Source: Bacillota bacterium (lineage in GTDB: Bacteria > Bacillota > Clostridia > Oscillospirales > Ruminococcaceae). Taken from it: a stretch of 53,498 nucleotides of DNA. The DNA is taken from the NCBI GenBank assembly GCA_023433405.1, contig JAEZCT010000075.1, positions 1-53,498 of the forward strand, given 5' to 3'. Below, in pieces: positions 24,425 to 31,707 of this stretch (within the stretch, counting starts at the first letter, position 1; each line of letters begins with the position of its first letter). Position numbers and translations under genes: made by a program. Under the pieces are notes generated by a model. That model was not told the DNA's origin. It saw only the letters and a list, made by a program, of their open reading frames with translations, and did not search any database.

Positions 24425-25021
24425 TTACGCCTCAAGGTCTCCCAACCGGTATCGGCAGGGGAACTCCTCCCGGGCGGCGCGGGTATACCGGCGCACAAGC
24501 TCGGTTTTTGCGTCGGTGTATCCGTCACGGTCGTGCTCATACTGCCGCAGCAGGGAACACTTTAATTCCCCATAGGCGTCCGCGGCGTCCTTGTGTGCAA
24601 TGAGATAATCCCGAAAGTACAGTTCATCCGGGTCGCCCGCCCGCCTGACATGCAGGTGAAACACCCGCTCGGCAAAGCCCTGACTGGTATAGCCTTTATT
24701 GTAGCAGGCGTCTATCCGGTCCCCGGTAAACGGACGCATCACAATCCAGCCGCTTTCACACAGCATGCGATTGGTCTTCTCAGAGTCGCACTCCGCCGAC
24801 ACCTCCAGCAGAATATCAACCGTCGGCTTTGCAATCAGTCCCGCCACCGCCGTACTGCCTATGTGGCTTATGCGCCGGATATTTTGACGGCCCAGCGTTT
24901 GAACCAGACGCGCCGATTCCTCCGCATACCAGTCACCATACAAGGGGTTGTGCTCCTTTAAAATAATAGGGAAGAGCTCCCACAGCTCCGCAAGCGTCAT
25001 CTCCGAAAGCGGCTTTATCAT
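24425..25021 (-). CDS. GrpB/UPF0157 family nucleotidyltransferase-fold protein
   Basis: The product is 198 residues. The signature HIGSTAVAGLIAKPTVDILL, with HIGST and KP-x-D-I, is that of the GrpB (UPF0157) family, a nucleotidyltransferase superfamily branch. The later block FHLHVRRAGDPDELYFRDYL is also typical. The reaction of most members is unknown; some are fused to CoaE. It stands alone between the GNAT and MFS genes. Confidence 0.85.
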   Translation of the reverse strand: MIKPLSEMTLAELWELFPIILKEHNPLYGDWYAEESARLVQTLGRQNIRRISHIGSTAVAGLIAKPTVDILLEVSAECDSEKTNRMLCESGWIVMRPFTGDRIDACYNKGYTSQGFAERVFHLHVRRAGDPDELYFRDYLIAHKDAADAYGELKCSLLRQYEHDRDGYTDAKTELVRRYTRAAREEFPCRYRLGDLEA

Positions 25022-25064
25022 CGGCTTTTCCCCTTCTCTATGCTAAGCTATGCCAAAGGGCGGC

Positions 25065-25112
25065 AAAAAACAAAATCCCTCCCCCCGCACTCCTCAGAAC
25101 ACGGGGAGAGGC
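25065..25112 (-). terminator. Terminator after the MFS gene
   Basis: On the minus strand the stem CCTCTCCCCG / CGGGGGGAGG has a 14-nt loop and is followed by GATTTTGTTTTTT. It lies about 30 nt after the stop of the MFS gene (25142). Confidence 0.75.
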
Positions 25113-25141
25113 AACGATTACAACCACAGTATGGTTCCACA

Positions 25142-26368
25142 CTATTCCTTGCGTGTTTTAAGCAAGCTGTATAATACTGCAAGCAATAAGCATACTCCCA
25201 GTATATAAACCGAGGTGTAGAGCAGGATATCAAACACAGGAAGCCCCGCAAACACAAAGGCAAACAAACCAAAAAACGCAACGCCGTAAAGATTCATTAG
25301 CAGCGAAACAATGGAATGCACGGTAGACCGTCCCTGTTCCTCAATCCTTTGCTGCAAATAATCCTCCGCGAGCACCCCGGCTATGGACATTAAAAAGTAA
25401 AACAGGACATACACCGGCGCAAACGCGGCGCGGGCAGCCCAGCCCGCCAGTGCGGCGGATGCCCCTGCCAAAACACAAAGCAGCCATACGGCATAAAACG
25501 GGTCCTTAACCCCTAACCGAAACAGCAGTGCCTTCACCCGGTAGGCGGCACGGCTGCCCGCCGCCTCCAGCAGGCAGCGCAAAAAGCCCCACACACCCAC
25601 AAGCCCCATACTAAGGCCGAAGCTGTGTACAATCATCTGGTCGTATTCATCCAGCATACCGGCGGTGCCAATTACGAGAATAAACAGCAAAACCACCACC
25701 GTCAGCAGCCTCTTACCCGCCAGAAAACGTGCGGCATCCGTCAGGGTTGCGAGAGCCTTGCGCATAGCACCGCCCTCCGCCCCGGCGGCAGCCATCCCAT
25801 CTTCCTTGGAGTTTTGCTTATAGAGGTTTACCTCTGGTAAACGCGAGGCCAAAACGGCGGATATCGAAAGCGAAAGCACCGAGAGGGCCAGTACGGTACG
25901 CATCCCAAACGCAGAAGCCATAAAGCCGCCAAGCAGCATTGCCAGACCAACGCCAAGGCTTGCATAATAGCGGCAGCGCCCGTAGACGCGGTCAAAGTCA
26001 TCCTCCTGCCCCTTACTTTTCAGGCTGTCGTACAGCAACGCCTCGCCGCTGCCGGAGGTAATGGCCTCGCCGATACCCCACAGCACAAAGCCCAGGGCAA
26101 ACAGCAAAAAGCCTTCTGCAAAGAACCAAAGCCCATAACATGCCCCATGAATAAGCGTGCCAAGCACCAGCATATTTTTTCGGCTCCAGTGATCGGCCAG
26201 TATGCCGGTGGGCAGCTCCAAAATAACAACCGGTGCCGACCAAACGGCAAGCAGCAGCGATATCTGCGGCAAAGCAAGCCCTTTTGCCTCAAACAGCAGC
26301 AGATAGATGGGGTAGATCAAAACAAAGCTTCTTAAAAAATGAAACGCATAAAACAAACGGGTGCGCAT
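25142..26368 (-). CDS. MFS transporter, possible drug efflux
   Basis: The product is 408 residues with about 12 transmembrane segments. The conserved motif A-like loop appears as GILADHWSRKNMLVLGT after helix 2, so this is a major facilitator of the proton antiporter type. The central loop (about 185-215) is hydrophilic. The ATG follows GGAGGAAAAC. A short leader peptide and a hairpin-rich leader precede it (26369-26587), an arrangement known for inducible antibiotic-resistance genes, which makes efflux of a ribosome-targeting drug a fair guess. The substrate is not known. Confidence 0.85.
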   Translation of the reverse strand: MRTRLFYAFHFLRSFVLIYPIYLLLFEAKGLALPQISLLLAVWSAPVVILELPTGILADHWSRKNMLVLGTLIHGACYGLWFFAEGFLLFALGFVLWGIGEAITSGSGEALLYDSLKSKGQEDDFDRVYGRCRYYASLGVGLAMLLGGFMASAFGMRTVLALSVLSLSISAVLASRLPEVNLYKQNSKEDGMAAAGAEGGAMRKALATLTDAARFLAGKRLLTVVVLLFILVIGTAGMLDEYDQMIVHSFGLSMGLVGVWGFLRCLLEAAGSRAAYRVKALLFRLGVKDPFYAVWLLCVLAGASAALAGWAARAAFAPVYVLFYFLMSIAGVLAEDYLQQRIEEQGRSTVHSIVSLLMNLYGVAFFGLFAFVFAGLPVFDILLYTSVYILGVCLLLAVLYSLLKTRKE

Positions 26369-26457
26369 AAGTTTTCCTCCATTTTCTCTTAGCAGGTTAT
26401 CAAAAAATCGGTAAGAGAACAGGGTGGAGGTCCTCGGGCGCGGGCGAGGGTTCGGTT

Positions 26458-26496
26458 TTATTTCCCCCGGTCAAACCACAGCCGATATATAGCCAT
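26458..26496 (-). CDS. Putative 12-residue leader peptide ahead of the MFS gene
   Basis: The frame MAIYRLWFDRGK ends in TAA. AAGGAGG lies about 11 nt before its ATG, a slightly long spacing. It sits between a good promoter (26559-26587) and the MFS start, with a GC-rich hairpin CCTCG/CGAGG and a GATTTTTTG tract downstream. This layout resembles translational attenuators in which a drug-stalled ribosome on the leader frees the downstream gene. The peptide itself matches none that I know. A further five-codon frame, MSWKN, ends just before the ribosome binding site. Confidence 0.4.
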   Translation of the reverse strand: MAIYRLWFDRGK

Positions 26497-26558
26497 TATT
26501 TTCTTCCCCTCCTTGGTCAGTTTTTCCAGGACATAAGTGCTTCTTAATTTGTATGCTT

Positions 26559-26587
26559 ATTTTACCATAGCCGCGCTGTTTACGCAA
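26559..26587 (-). promoter_or_regulatory. Promoter for the MFS leader and gene
   Basis: TTGCGT (26582-26587) and TAAAAT (26559-26564) on the minus strand are 17 nt apart. Transcription from here would give a leader of about 180 nt before the MFS ATG, containing the 12-codon peptide. Confidence 0.55.
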
Positions 26588-26733
26588 CGGGCGAAAGACC
26601 CTGCTCTGTTGTATACCAAAGCAAAACGAATCCCGTTTAATAAGAATCAGACATGAAAGCGCATCGCGGTGATGGGTACTTGCCGCCGCGCGGTTCTGCA
26701 CAGGATTCTTTTAAAACGTGATCGAGTTTAGAA

Positions 26734-27270
26734 TTAAATATGAATTGGGGTAAACACCATGCAGTAAAAGTTTTCTCCCAGCTCAAACTCCTCGGCCAGA
26801 GTAAACCCCTGACCTTGCGCCATACGCAGCACCTGTGCGCTGTCCAGCCGGTGCTCCGGGGGAGGTCCCATCGGGGTGCGCCGCTTGTGAAACTCAATGA
26901 CAGCAAAGCGCCCGTTAGGGGTAAGCACGCGCCGCACCTCCTTTAGCATTCCTTGGGCATCCTCCACCTCGTGCAGCACCGTACACATCAGCGCCGCTTG
27001 GCAGCCGGAGGAGGGAACCGCTTTCATCCCCTCCGTCACCACAATATTTGAGAAAGCGAGAGCCCGCTCCCTCAGCAGCTCGAGCATGGGGGCCGATATC
27101 TCGGCGGCATAGATTGTACCGCCGGTCAGGGCAGCGGCAGCCAGTGAAAATATCCCCGTGCCCGCGCCGATATCGCACAGCGCGTCCCCATCGGTAAGAC
27201 CAATGCGCCGGAGTGTATCGGCCGGATTAAGTTCCGCCACCCTCGCGGGGTTTTCCAGCTTATGTGTCAT
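26734..27270 (-). CDS. Class I SAM-dependent methyltransferase
   Basis: The product is 178 residues from the ATG at 27270, whose A of ATGA overlaps the ferredoxin stop; a longer frame to 27327 runs inside the ferredoxin gene and is rejected. Motif I is LCDIGAGTGIFSLAAAAL, the acidic end of strand 2 is AAEIS, and motif IV is in LMCTVLHEVED. It is of the Methyltransf_11/UbiE type. The conserved cysteines of arsenite methyltransferases are not evident. It is the last gene of the ArsR-led operon, so its substrate may relate to a metalloid or sulfur compound, but this is only inferred. Confidence 0.8.
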   Translation of the reverse strand: MTHKLENPARVAELNPADTLRRIGLTDGDALCDIGAGTGIFSLAAAALTGGTIYAAEISAPMLELLRERALAFSNIVVTEGMKAVPSSGCQAALMCTVLHEVEDAQGMLKEVRRVLTPNGRFAVIEFHKRRTPMGPPPEHRLDSAQVLRMAQGQGFTLAEEFELGENFYCMVFTPIHI

Positions 27271-27458
27271 ACCTTCTCTATCGCTCCCATCGGGCAAAAC
27301 CGGATGCATTTGCCGCATACAATGCACTTTTCTTCATCCACAACAGGCAGCGAGAAGGGGCTTTTCTGCGTAATTGCCCCTGTAGGGCAAACCGCGATAG
27401 ATGGACAGCGGTGGTTTTGCGGGCATCTGTTTGCAAGAATCTTCAGCTTCAAATTCAC
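27267..27458 (-). CDS. Ferredoxin-like 4Fe-4S protein
   Basis: The product is 63 residues. The C-terminal half has a classical binding motif, CIVCGKCIRFCP, for one [4Fe-4S] cluster. The N-terminal half has three cysteines in RCPQNHRCPSIAVCPTGAI, a variant second site. Small ferredoxins of this shape carry electrons to cytosolic redox enzymes. Its stop overlaps the methyltransferase start (ATGA), so the two are coupled. It lies 61 nt after the rhodanese gene. Confidence 0.85.
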   Translation of the reverse strand: MNLKLKILANRCPQNHRCPSIAVCPTGAITQKSPFSLPVVDEEKCIVCGKCIRFCPMGAIEKV

Positions 27459-27519
27459 ATTCTCCTTTTAATAATTCATAATAGTACGCTTTATTTCACT
27501 GGGCGACTCACCGGGTGCG

Positions 27520-28029
27520 TTAAGACGCCGCACCCGATACGGTTTCGTAGGGCCAGTCAATAATGCCGCCAAAATCGTAGATGTTTGTATACCCAAGACC
27601 CACCAGCGCATTCGCGGCGTTTTCGCTCCTTCGTCCGCTGCGGCAGTAAACCAAAACCACCGCCGCCTTATCCGGCAGCTGCTCTGCGGCTTTTGAGAGG
27701 ATGTCGAAATCCGGCAGCAGTATGGCTCCCTCAATATGTGCCTCCGCGTATTCCTCCTGCGTGCGGACATCGAGCAGGATGTACTCCTCGCCGCTGTCCA
27801 TCTTCTCCTTTGCCTGGGCGGCGGATATTTTATGGTACACCGCCTGGGCGGCTGCACCGGGTGTCTCGCTTGGTACGGCTTGCTCGCTTTGTGCGGCTCC
27901 GCCTGCACTCTGCGGTCCGGATGACGCCGCTCCCTGCGCGTCCGGGCTTTGGCAGGAGCCCAGCAAGAAACCGGCGGCGGTCAGGCAGCACAGGCATAGA
28001 CCCTTTACTGTATGTTTTAGGCTTAACAT
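27520..28029 (-). CDS. Rhodanese-domain lipoprotein
   Basis: The product is 169 residues. A lipoprotein signal ends at lipobox LGSC (Cys26), followed by an Ala/Ser/Gln-rich linker to about residue 65. The rhodanese domain (about 68-168) contains YILLDVRTQEEYAEAHIEGA and the active-site loop VYCRSGRRSENAA, whose Cys forms the persulfide. It would therefore be a cell-surface sulfur carrier or sulfurtransferase. It follows ArsR by about 80 nt and precedes the ferredoxin gene, so it is likely under ArsR control. Confidence 0.88.
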   Translation of the reverse strand: MLSLKHTVKGLCLCCLTAAGFLLGSCQSPDAQGAASSGPQSAGGAAQSEQAVPSETPGAAAQAVYHKISAAQAKEKMDSGEEYILLDVRTQEEYAEAHIEGAILLPDFDILSKAAEQLPDKAAVVLVYCRSGRRSENAANALVGLGYTNIYDFGGIIDWPYETVSGAAS

Positions 28030-28111
28030 TTTTAAACCAAATCCTTTCCTTGCATCATTTTATGCTCACTATGCTTTAAAACGGGGTTCGTGTTATTGCA
28101 TCTGCATGTGG

Positions 28112-28393
28112 CTACTGGCAATAATGCTTGCGCAAAACGTCCATAATCTCCTCCACCCGCCGGTCGGCGATGGAGTAGGTAACGCTTTGCCCCTGCTTTG
28201 CAAAGTCTAAAATCCCATGGGCACGCAGCAGCGAAAGATGCTGTGAAAGCGCCGACTGAGTGATGTTTGGCACCTTTTGCGCAAGCCCGCTCACAGTCTG
28301 CGGCCCCTCAATGAGAGAACACAGGATGAGAAGCCGGTTCTCGTTGGCAAGCACCTTTAGCAGCTCCGCAATAATTTTTGCTTTTTCCTCCAT
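28112..28393 (-). CDS. ArsR/SmtB-family transcriptional repressor
   Basis: The product is 93 residues from the ATG at 28393, with GGAAGGAAAAT upstream; the longer frame to 28564 runs through the promoter. The winged helix-turn-helix includes LLKVLANENRLLILCSLIEG and SALSQHLSLLRAHGILDFAK. The dominant ELCVC metal motif of classical ArsR is absent, and the Cys in LILCSLIEG and the C-terminal YCQ are the only nearby thiols. It may sense a sulfur species or redox state instead of a metal, like BigR/SqrR-type members, but this is inferred. It leads the operon with rhodanese, ferredoxin and methyltransferase genes. Confidence 0.88.
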   Translation of the reverse strand: MEEKAKIIAELLKVLANENRLLILCSLIEGPQTVSGLAQKVPNITQSALSQHLSLLRAHGILDFAKQGQSVTYSIADRRVEEIMDVLRKHYCQ

Positions 28394-28441
28394 AGCTATT
28401 TTCCTTCCATTCTTATTTTTACTTGGGCAACTCCCTAACTG

Positions 28442-28486
28442 TATATTAGTATATTCTAATATACTTATTTTTGTATCACTTGTCAA
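28442..28486 (-). promoter_or_regulatory. Promoter and operator of the ArsR operon
   Basis: On the minus strand TTGACA (28481-28486) and TATATT (28458-28463) are exactly 17 nt apart. The -10 lies inside a perfect inverted repeat, TATATTAG-N6-CTAATATA (28442-28463), 48 nt before the ArsR start. This placement lets a bound dimer block RNA polymerase and is typical of autorepressing ArsR proteins. Confidence 0.8.
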
Positions 28487-28618
28487 GCGGGTATGACCAC
28501 TAATCTTTTGGATAAAAGCATGGGATATTGGAGTATGTCCGCACCCCCGTACCCCCGGCACCAAAATAGCCTTGTGTGGCTGGTGTGGGAAAAAAGGAAC
28601 AACTACAGACCAGGGCGA

Positions 28619-28885
28619 AAAGCAAGGGCAAAATACGGGGGGGCAACAGGATTTTGCCGAAGGGTAAAAATCATAAATAATTTTTGGAAAAAATTATTTA
28701 TGATTTTCGCAAGCGCGTAACGCAGCTACCCCACTGAGCTTTACGCGCTTGCGCCGAAGGTTCTTCGTCTCACAAGCTTTGCTTCGTTTGCCCTTGCTTT
28801 GAGCGGGTGCAGGGTGTCCCTGCTTCGCTTTTGCTTACTTTTCTCGAACAAGAAAAGTAAGCCGCCTGTCGGCGCGGGAGCCGAC
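28619..28885. repeat. Dense nested-hairpin block
   Basis: At least seven perfect inverted repeats are packed into about 270 bp. The outer pair is AAAGCAAGGGCAAA (28619-28632) with TTTGCCCTTGCTTT (28787-28800). Inside are GGCAAAAT/ATTTTGCC (28627/28651), a 19-bp arm hairpin with a 3-nt loop (28667-28707), and GCAAGCGCGTAA/TTACGCGCTTGC (28709/28741). Further right are GCAGGG/CCCTGC (28809-28823), GCTTACTTTTCT/AGAAAAGTAAGC (28833/28851) and GTCGGC/GCCGAC (28868/28880). No good gene is present; a 64-codon minus frame across it is judged spurious. It could be a structured RNA or a decayed palindromic mobile element. Confidence 0.6.
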
Positions 28886-29031
28886 ATTCCAACAACTTGA
28901 TGATGATTACCGAAAAGCCGACCAATTCAAAAGGCTTATAAAATTGGTTTTGGGAAACTCCCATAAACCACGCAATAAATTATACTAAGGGCAACCGTTC
29001 TTCCTGCTATCTCTCAGCCGACAAAAAGTTA

Positions 29032-29077
29032 TTGACATATGCCAATAAATAATTATAATTGGTTTATGGCATATGCC
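29032..29077 (+). promoter_or_regulatory. Promoter with palindromic operator for the DUF134 gene
   Basis: TTGACA (29032-29037) and TATAAT (29054-29059) are perfect consensus hexamers at 16-nt spacing. They are bracketed by CATATGCCA (29036-29044) and its inverted copy TGGCATATG (29067-29075). The second half also forms the inner palindrome GGCATATGCC (29068-29077). The operator thus overlaps the -35 and the transcription start, which suits a repressor, probably the DUF134 protein encoded next. Confidence 0.75.
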
Positions 29078-29204
29078 GGTTATGGCGAGTCACATTGTTT
29101 TTTAGCCGTTCATTCACCCGTTATGGGTAAATGCTTGCTCTGCATTTGGTGAAAAAGCAAAACAACACGCTTTATTTTATAGACTAGGAAAGGCGGTGGC
29201 CGCA

Positions 29205-29603
29205 ATGCCCAGACCGCGCAAATGCAGACGGGTATGCTGTCTGCCCACAACCGGACGATTCGGCCCGTTGGAAACAGCCGGCGATAAGCCGCACGAAATT
29301 ACCATGACCGTGGATGAATACGAAGCCATTCGCCTCATCGATTACGAGGGGCTTACACAGGAGCAGTGCGCCGAGCAAATGGCGGTGGGGCGCACCACCG
29401 CGCAGGCCGTCTACAACGCCGCGCGGTATAAGCTGGCGCAGTGCCTTGTAGAGGGCGGCGCTCTGCGCATCACCGGCGGCGATTATGCGCTGTGCGGTGA
29501 ATGCGAAGGGGCAGAAGAGGAAAAAGACTGCCGCGGCTGCCGCCATGGGTGCTGCCGCAAACGGCGCGACGGCAGGGGACAGGGCTTAGCCCGACCGGAA
29601 TAA
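29205..29603 (+). CDS. DUF134 (UPF0251) family DNA-binding protein
   Basis: The product is 132 residues from the ATG in MPRPRKCRRVCCLPTTGRFG; a GTG three codons earlier overlaps the binding site. The signature TMTVDEYEAIRLIDYEGLTQ is followed by a sigma-70 region 4-like helix-turn-helix (QEQCAEQMAVGRTTAQAVYN), as in UPF0251 proteins. The C-terminal tail is Cys-rich (CGECEGAEEEKDCRGCRHGC), suggesting metal or cluster binding. The palindromic operator upstream suggests autoregulation. It pairs with the NifX/NifB-like gene 72 nt downstream, a common partnership in anaerobes. Confidence 0.88.
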   Translation: MPRPRKCRRVCCLPTTGRFGPLETAGDKPHEITMTVDEYEAIRLIDYEGLTQEQCAEQMAVGRTTAQAVYNAARYKLAQCLVEGGALRITGGDYALCGECEGAEEEKDCRGCRHGCCRKRRDGRGQGLARPE

Positions 29604-29675
29604 CCGGCACGCTTCTTATTCGGGTTTATTGCCGTTTACGGCGAATATATTACAAATAAAAGGGATGGGTTAATA

Positions 29676-30053
29676 ATGATTATTGCGGTACCGGTTGAAG
29701 GCGCTCAGGTGTTTGGCCACTTTGGACAAACCGAGAACTTTAAGCTTTATGAGGTAAGAGAAGGCAAAATTGCTGCCAGCTCTATCGTATCCACAGGGGC
29801 AAACCGCCACGGCTCGCTGGTGGAGGTGCTTAAAAAGCACAACACCACGGTTCTCATCTGCGGGGGGATTGGCGGCGGCGCGCAGAACATGCTCACCGAA
29901 AACGGCATTGCGTTTCGCGGCGGCGTAAGCGGCGAAGCGGATAAGGCCGTAAGCGATTATCTCACCGACAGCCTTGATTACGATGCGGCGCCCGAATGTA
30001 ATCACCGCCACGGCAATGACGAGGGCGACGACCACATATGCACCTGCCACTAA
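29676..30053 (+). CDS. NifX/NifB-like dinitrogenase iron-molybdenum cofactor-type protein
   Basis: The product is 125 residues. The first ~100 residues have the fold of the NifB/NifX C-terminal family: MIIAVPVEGAQVFGHFGQTE, then TVLICGGIGGGAQNMLTENG. The tail is a His/Cys/Asp-rich segment (ECNHRHGNDEGDDHICTCH) likely to bind metal. Such stand-alone proteins occur in many anaerobes without nitrogenase and are thought to bind iron-sulfur or molybdenum-type species; the role here is unknown. AAAAGGGATGGG precedes the ATG. A strong terminator follows at 30065. Confidence 0.88.
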   Translation: MIIAVPVEGAQVFGHFGQTENFKLYEVREGKIAASSIVSTGANRHGSLVEVLKKHNTTVLICGGIGGGAQNMLTENGIAFRGGVSGEADKAVSDYLTDSLDYDAAPECNHRHGNDEGDDHICTCH

Positions 30054-30064
30054 GCTAAGCGCAC

Positions 30065-30105
30065 AAAAAAAGGCAAAAACGGGTAGCTCCCGTTTTTGCC
30101 TTTTT
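30065..30105. terminator. Bidirectional terminator
   Basis: AAAAAGGCAAAAACGGG pairs perfectly with CCCGTTTTTGCCTTTTT around a TAGCT loop. It sits between convergent genes (30053 and 30132) and ends both. Confidence 0.92.
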
Positions 30106-30131
30106 CATGCCCGAAAGGGTTTTTCGGCTTC

Positions 30132-31220
30132 TTAGTTTTTTGGGGGAGTATTTTCAGAAGCAGGGGACTGTACAGGGGGCTGCGGGGGGAACCCGGGCAG
30201 CGCGGCCGTATGCTTCATCTTTACCTTTTTTACCGCGCGTCGAATCACCAGCACCGCCGCGACGACAACCGCCGCCCAGAAGAGGAGGTAGGGCAGGTTG
30301 ACGACAAACCACACCATAAAATCTCCCGCGCCGTCGCGGATATCCAGCAGGGTCTCCTGAAAACCGGTGGAAATACGGGTGGGTATGCTCTCAGCCTCGG
30401 GCGTTGGGGTAAGGCGCTGCACCTCCTGCACGCTGACAGTAACGGTGCTGAAATCCACCAGGCTGTCATAGCGGCGCAAAGCGCTGCCCAACGAATCCAG
30501 CTGATAGCGCACATCCGAAAGACGGGCCTCCAGCGCAACCACCGCGTCAAGGCTTTCCGCCTTCTCAAGCAGGGTCATCAGCCGCTCGTATTCTACCGTA
30601 AGCGCATCCCTGCGCGCCTCGGTATCGGCATAGTTTAAGGTTATATCCTCACTGCTCTGATCCTTTTGCGTCACATTGCCAAGCGTACCCACAAGGGAGG
30701 TAAACTCATCCAGTCGCTGGGTGGGAATACGCATTACCACATAGGCATAACGGCGGGGCGCGTAATATTCCTCCTTGTACTGGTTAATGCCAAGCCCGCT
30801 CACCGATGAGCTTTCGACATAGCCGCCGAACTCGCCGGTTTTTACCGTAAGGCTGTCAACAAGCGTGTCAAACGTTAGCGTCTCCATATTGATATTCACG
30901 GTCTTGATAATTTTGCGGTTCACCGGCAGGCCGGTGCCTGTGGCTTGCTGCGCCTGGGGAGCCTCGGCAGAATCGCTCATGTCGTCTCTTACCGGTACCC
31001 CACCTGCTTCGGCCTCCTCTTTTTTTAGGGTATAATCATAATTATTCATACCTCCAAGGTCCCCTCCGTAGGAGGCGTCGGCCATTTCGCTAGAGCGGGT
31101 GGCGGAAGGCGACGCTGCGGAAGGCGACGCTGCGGAGGACGCTTTGCAGCCGGACACAAATACCAGAACAAGGACAATAACCGCACAAAACAGTACTGCC
31201 GATTTACGAGATTGTTTCAT
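30132..31220 (-). CDS. DUF4349 lipoprotein with C-terminal membrane anchor
   Basis: The product is 362 residues from the ATG at 31220, which gives a lipoprotein signal with lipobox VSGC (Cys25). A low-complexity Ala/Ser/Pro linker follows. The DUF4349 region (about 105-310) contains RKIIKTVNINMETLTFDTLV, GEFGGYVESSSVSG and a coiled-coil stretch, RRDALTVEYERLMTLLEKAE. A C-terminal transmembrane helix (about 318-342) and a basic cytosolic tail close the protein. Members are surface proteins of unknown role. A palindromic repeat (31297-31405) lies just upstream. Confidence 0.88.
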   Translation of the reverse strand: MKQSRKSAVLFCAVIVLVLVFVSGCKASSAASPSAASPSATRSSEMADASYGGDLGGMNNYDYTLKKEEAEAGGVPVRDDMSDSAEAPQAQQATGTGLPVNRKIIKTVNINMETLTFDTLVDSLTVKTGEFGGYVESSSVSGLGINQYKEEYYAPRRYAYVVMRIPTQRLDEFTSLVGTLGNVTQKDQSSEDITLNYADTEARRDALTVEYERLMTLLEKAESLDAVVALEARLSDVRYQLDSLGSALRRYDSLVDFSTVTVSVQEVQRLTPTPEAESIPTRISTGFQETLLDIRDGAGDFMVWFVVNLPYLLFWAAVVVAAVLVIRRAVKKVKMKHTAALPGFPPQPPVQSPASENTPPKN

Positions 31221-31296
31221 GATTAAACCAAACCTTTCCGGGGTGCGGCGTTCGAGCGCACCCCCTATCATTTTTGGGCTTTGGGTTCTTTTGCTT

Positions 31297-31405
31297 ATAC
31301 TAATAGTCGATTAAAAAGTGTATAAAAATTAAGCAAAAACCTTTAGCTTAGGGTTTACACGCGGATTTTTATCTTAATTTCTACACTTTTTGAGGGGATT
31401 AGTAT
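31297..31405. repeat. Palindromic MITE-like repeat, copy R2
   Basis: This copy runs from ATACTAAT to ATTAGTAT over about 109 bp. It shares CGATTAAAAAGTGTATAAAA, CACGCGGATTTTTATC and TACACTTTTTGAGG with the other copies but is the most diverged in its centre. It lies 77 bp upstream of the DUF4349 start and in the same orientation as the copy at 46903. Confidence 0.85.
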
Positions 31406-31657
31406 TGCCGGTCGGTTGCAGTCCGCCTGTCACTTCCACAAAAAGAGTCCGCCCGGGCTGCTCTTTTTCAGTCCCAAAAATCAGCCTCACTTTGCTGCGC
31501 GCCGAAAGTGAACGGGAGAGCGATTACATATCCATAGTGCCGCAAATACTTCCGTTTCTTGCATACCGGCGCCCCGCTTCTTAATTTATTGCAACTGTCG
31601 GGGATAGGTTCCCGCACAGGCCCGTATGGCTGGGCAAGGCTCAGGGCCTTGAATAGC

Positions 31658-31694
31658 AAAAAAACAGGACAGCCATTGCGACCGCCCTGTTTTA
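31658..31694 (-). terminator. Terminator after degV
   Basis: On the minus strand AAAACAGG pairs with CCTGTTTT around the GCGGTCGCAATGGCTGT-type loop, followed by a T tract. It starts 14 nt past the degV stop. The stretch from here to the repeat at 31405 shows no convincing gene. Confidence 0.8.
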
Positions 31695-31707
31695 TTACTA
31701 TAACGTA

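Noticed and set aside
28770..28964. 64-codon minus-strand frame in the hairpin block
   Set aside because: It is read straight through palindromic arms, has no binding site and no plausible fold.
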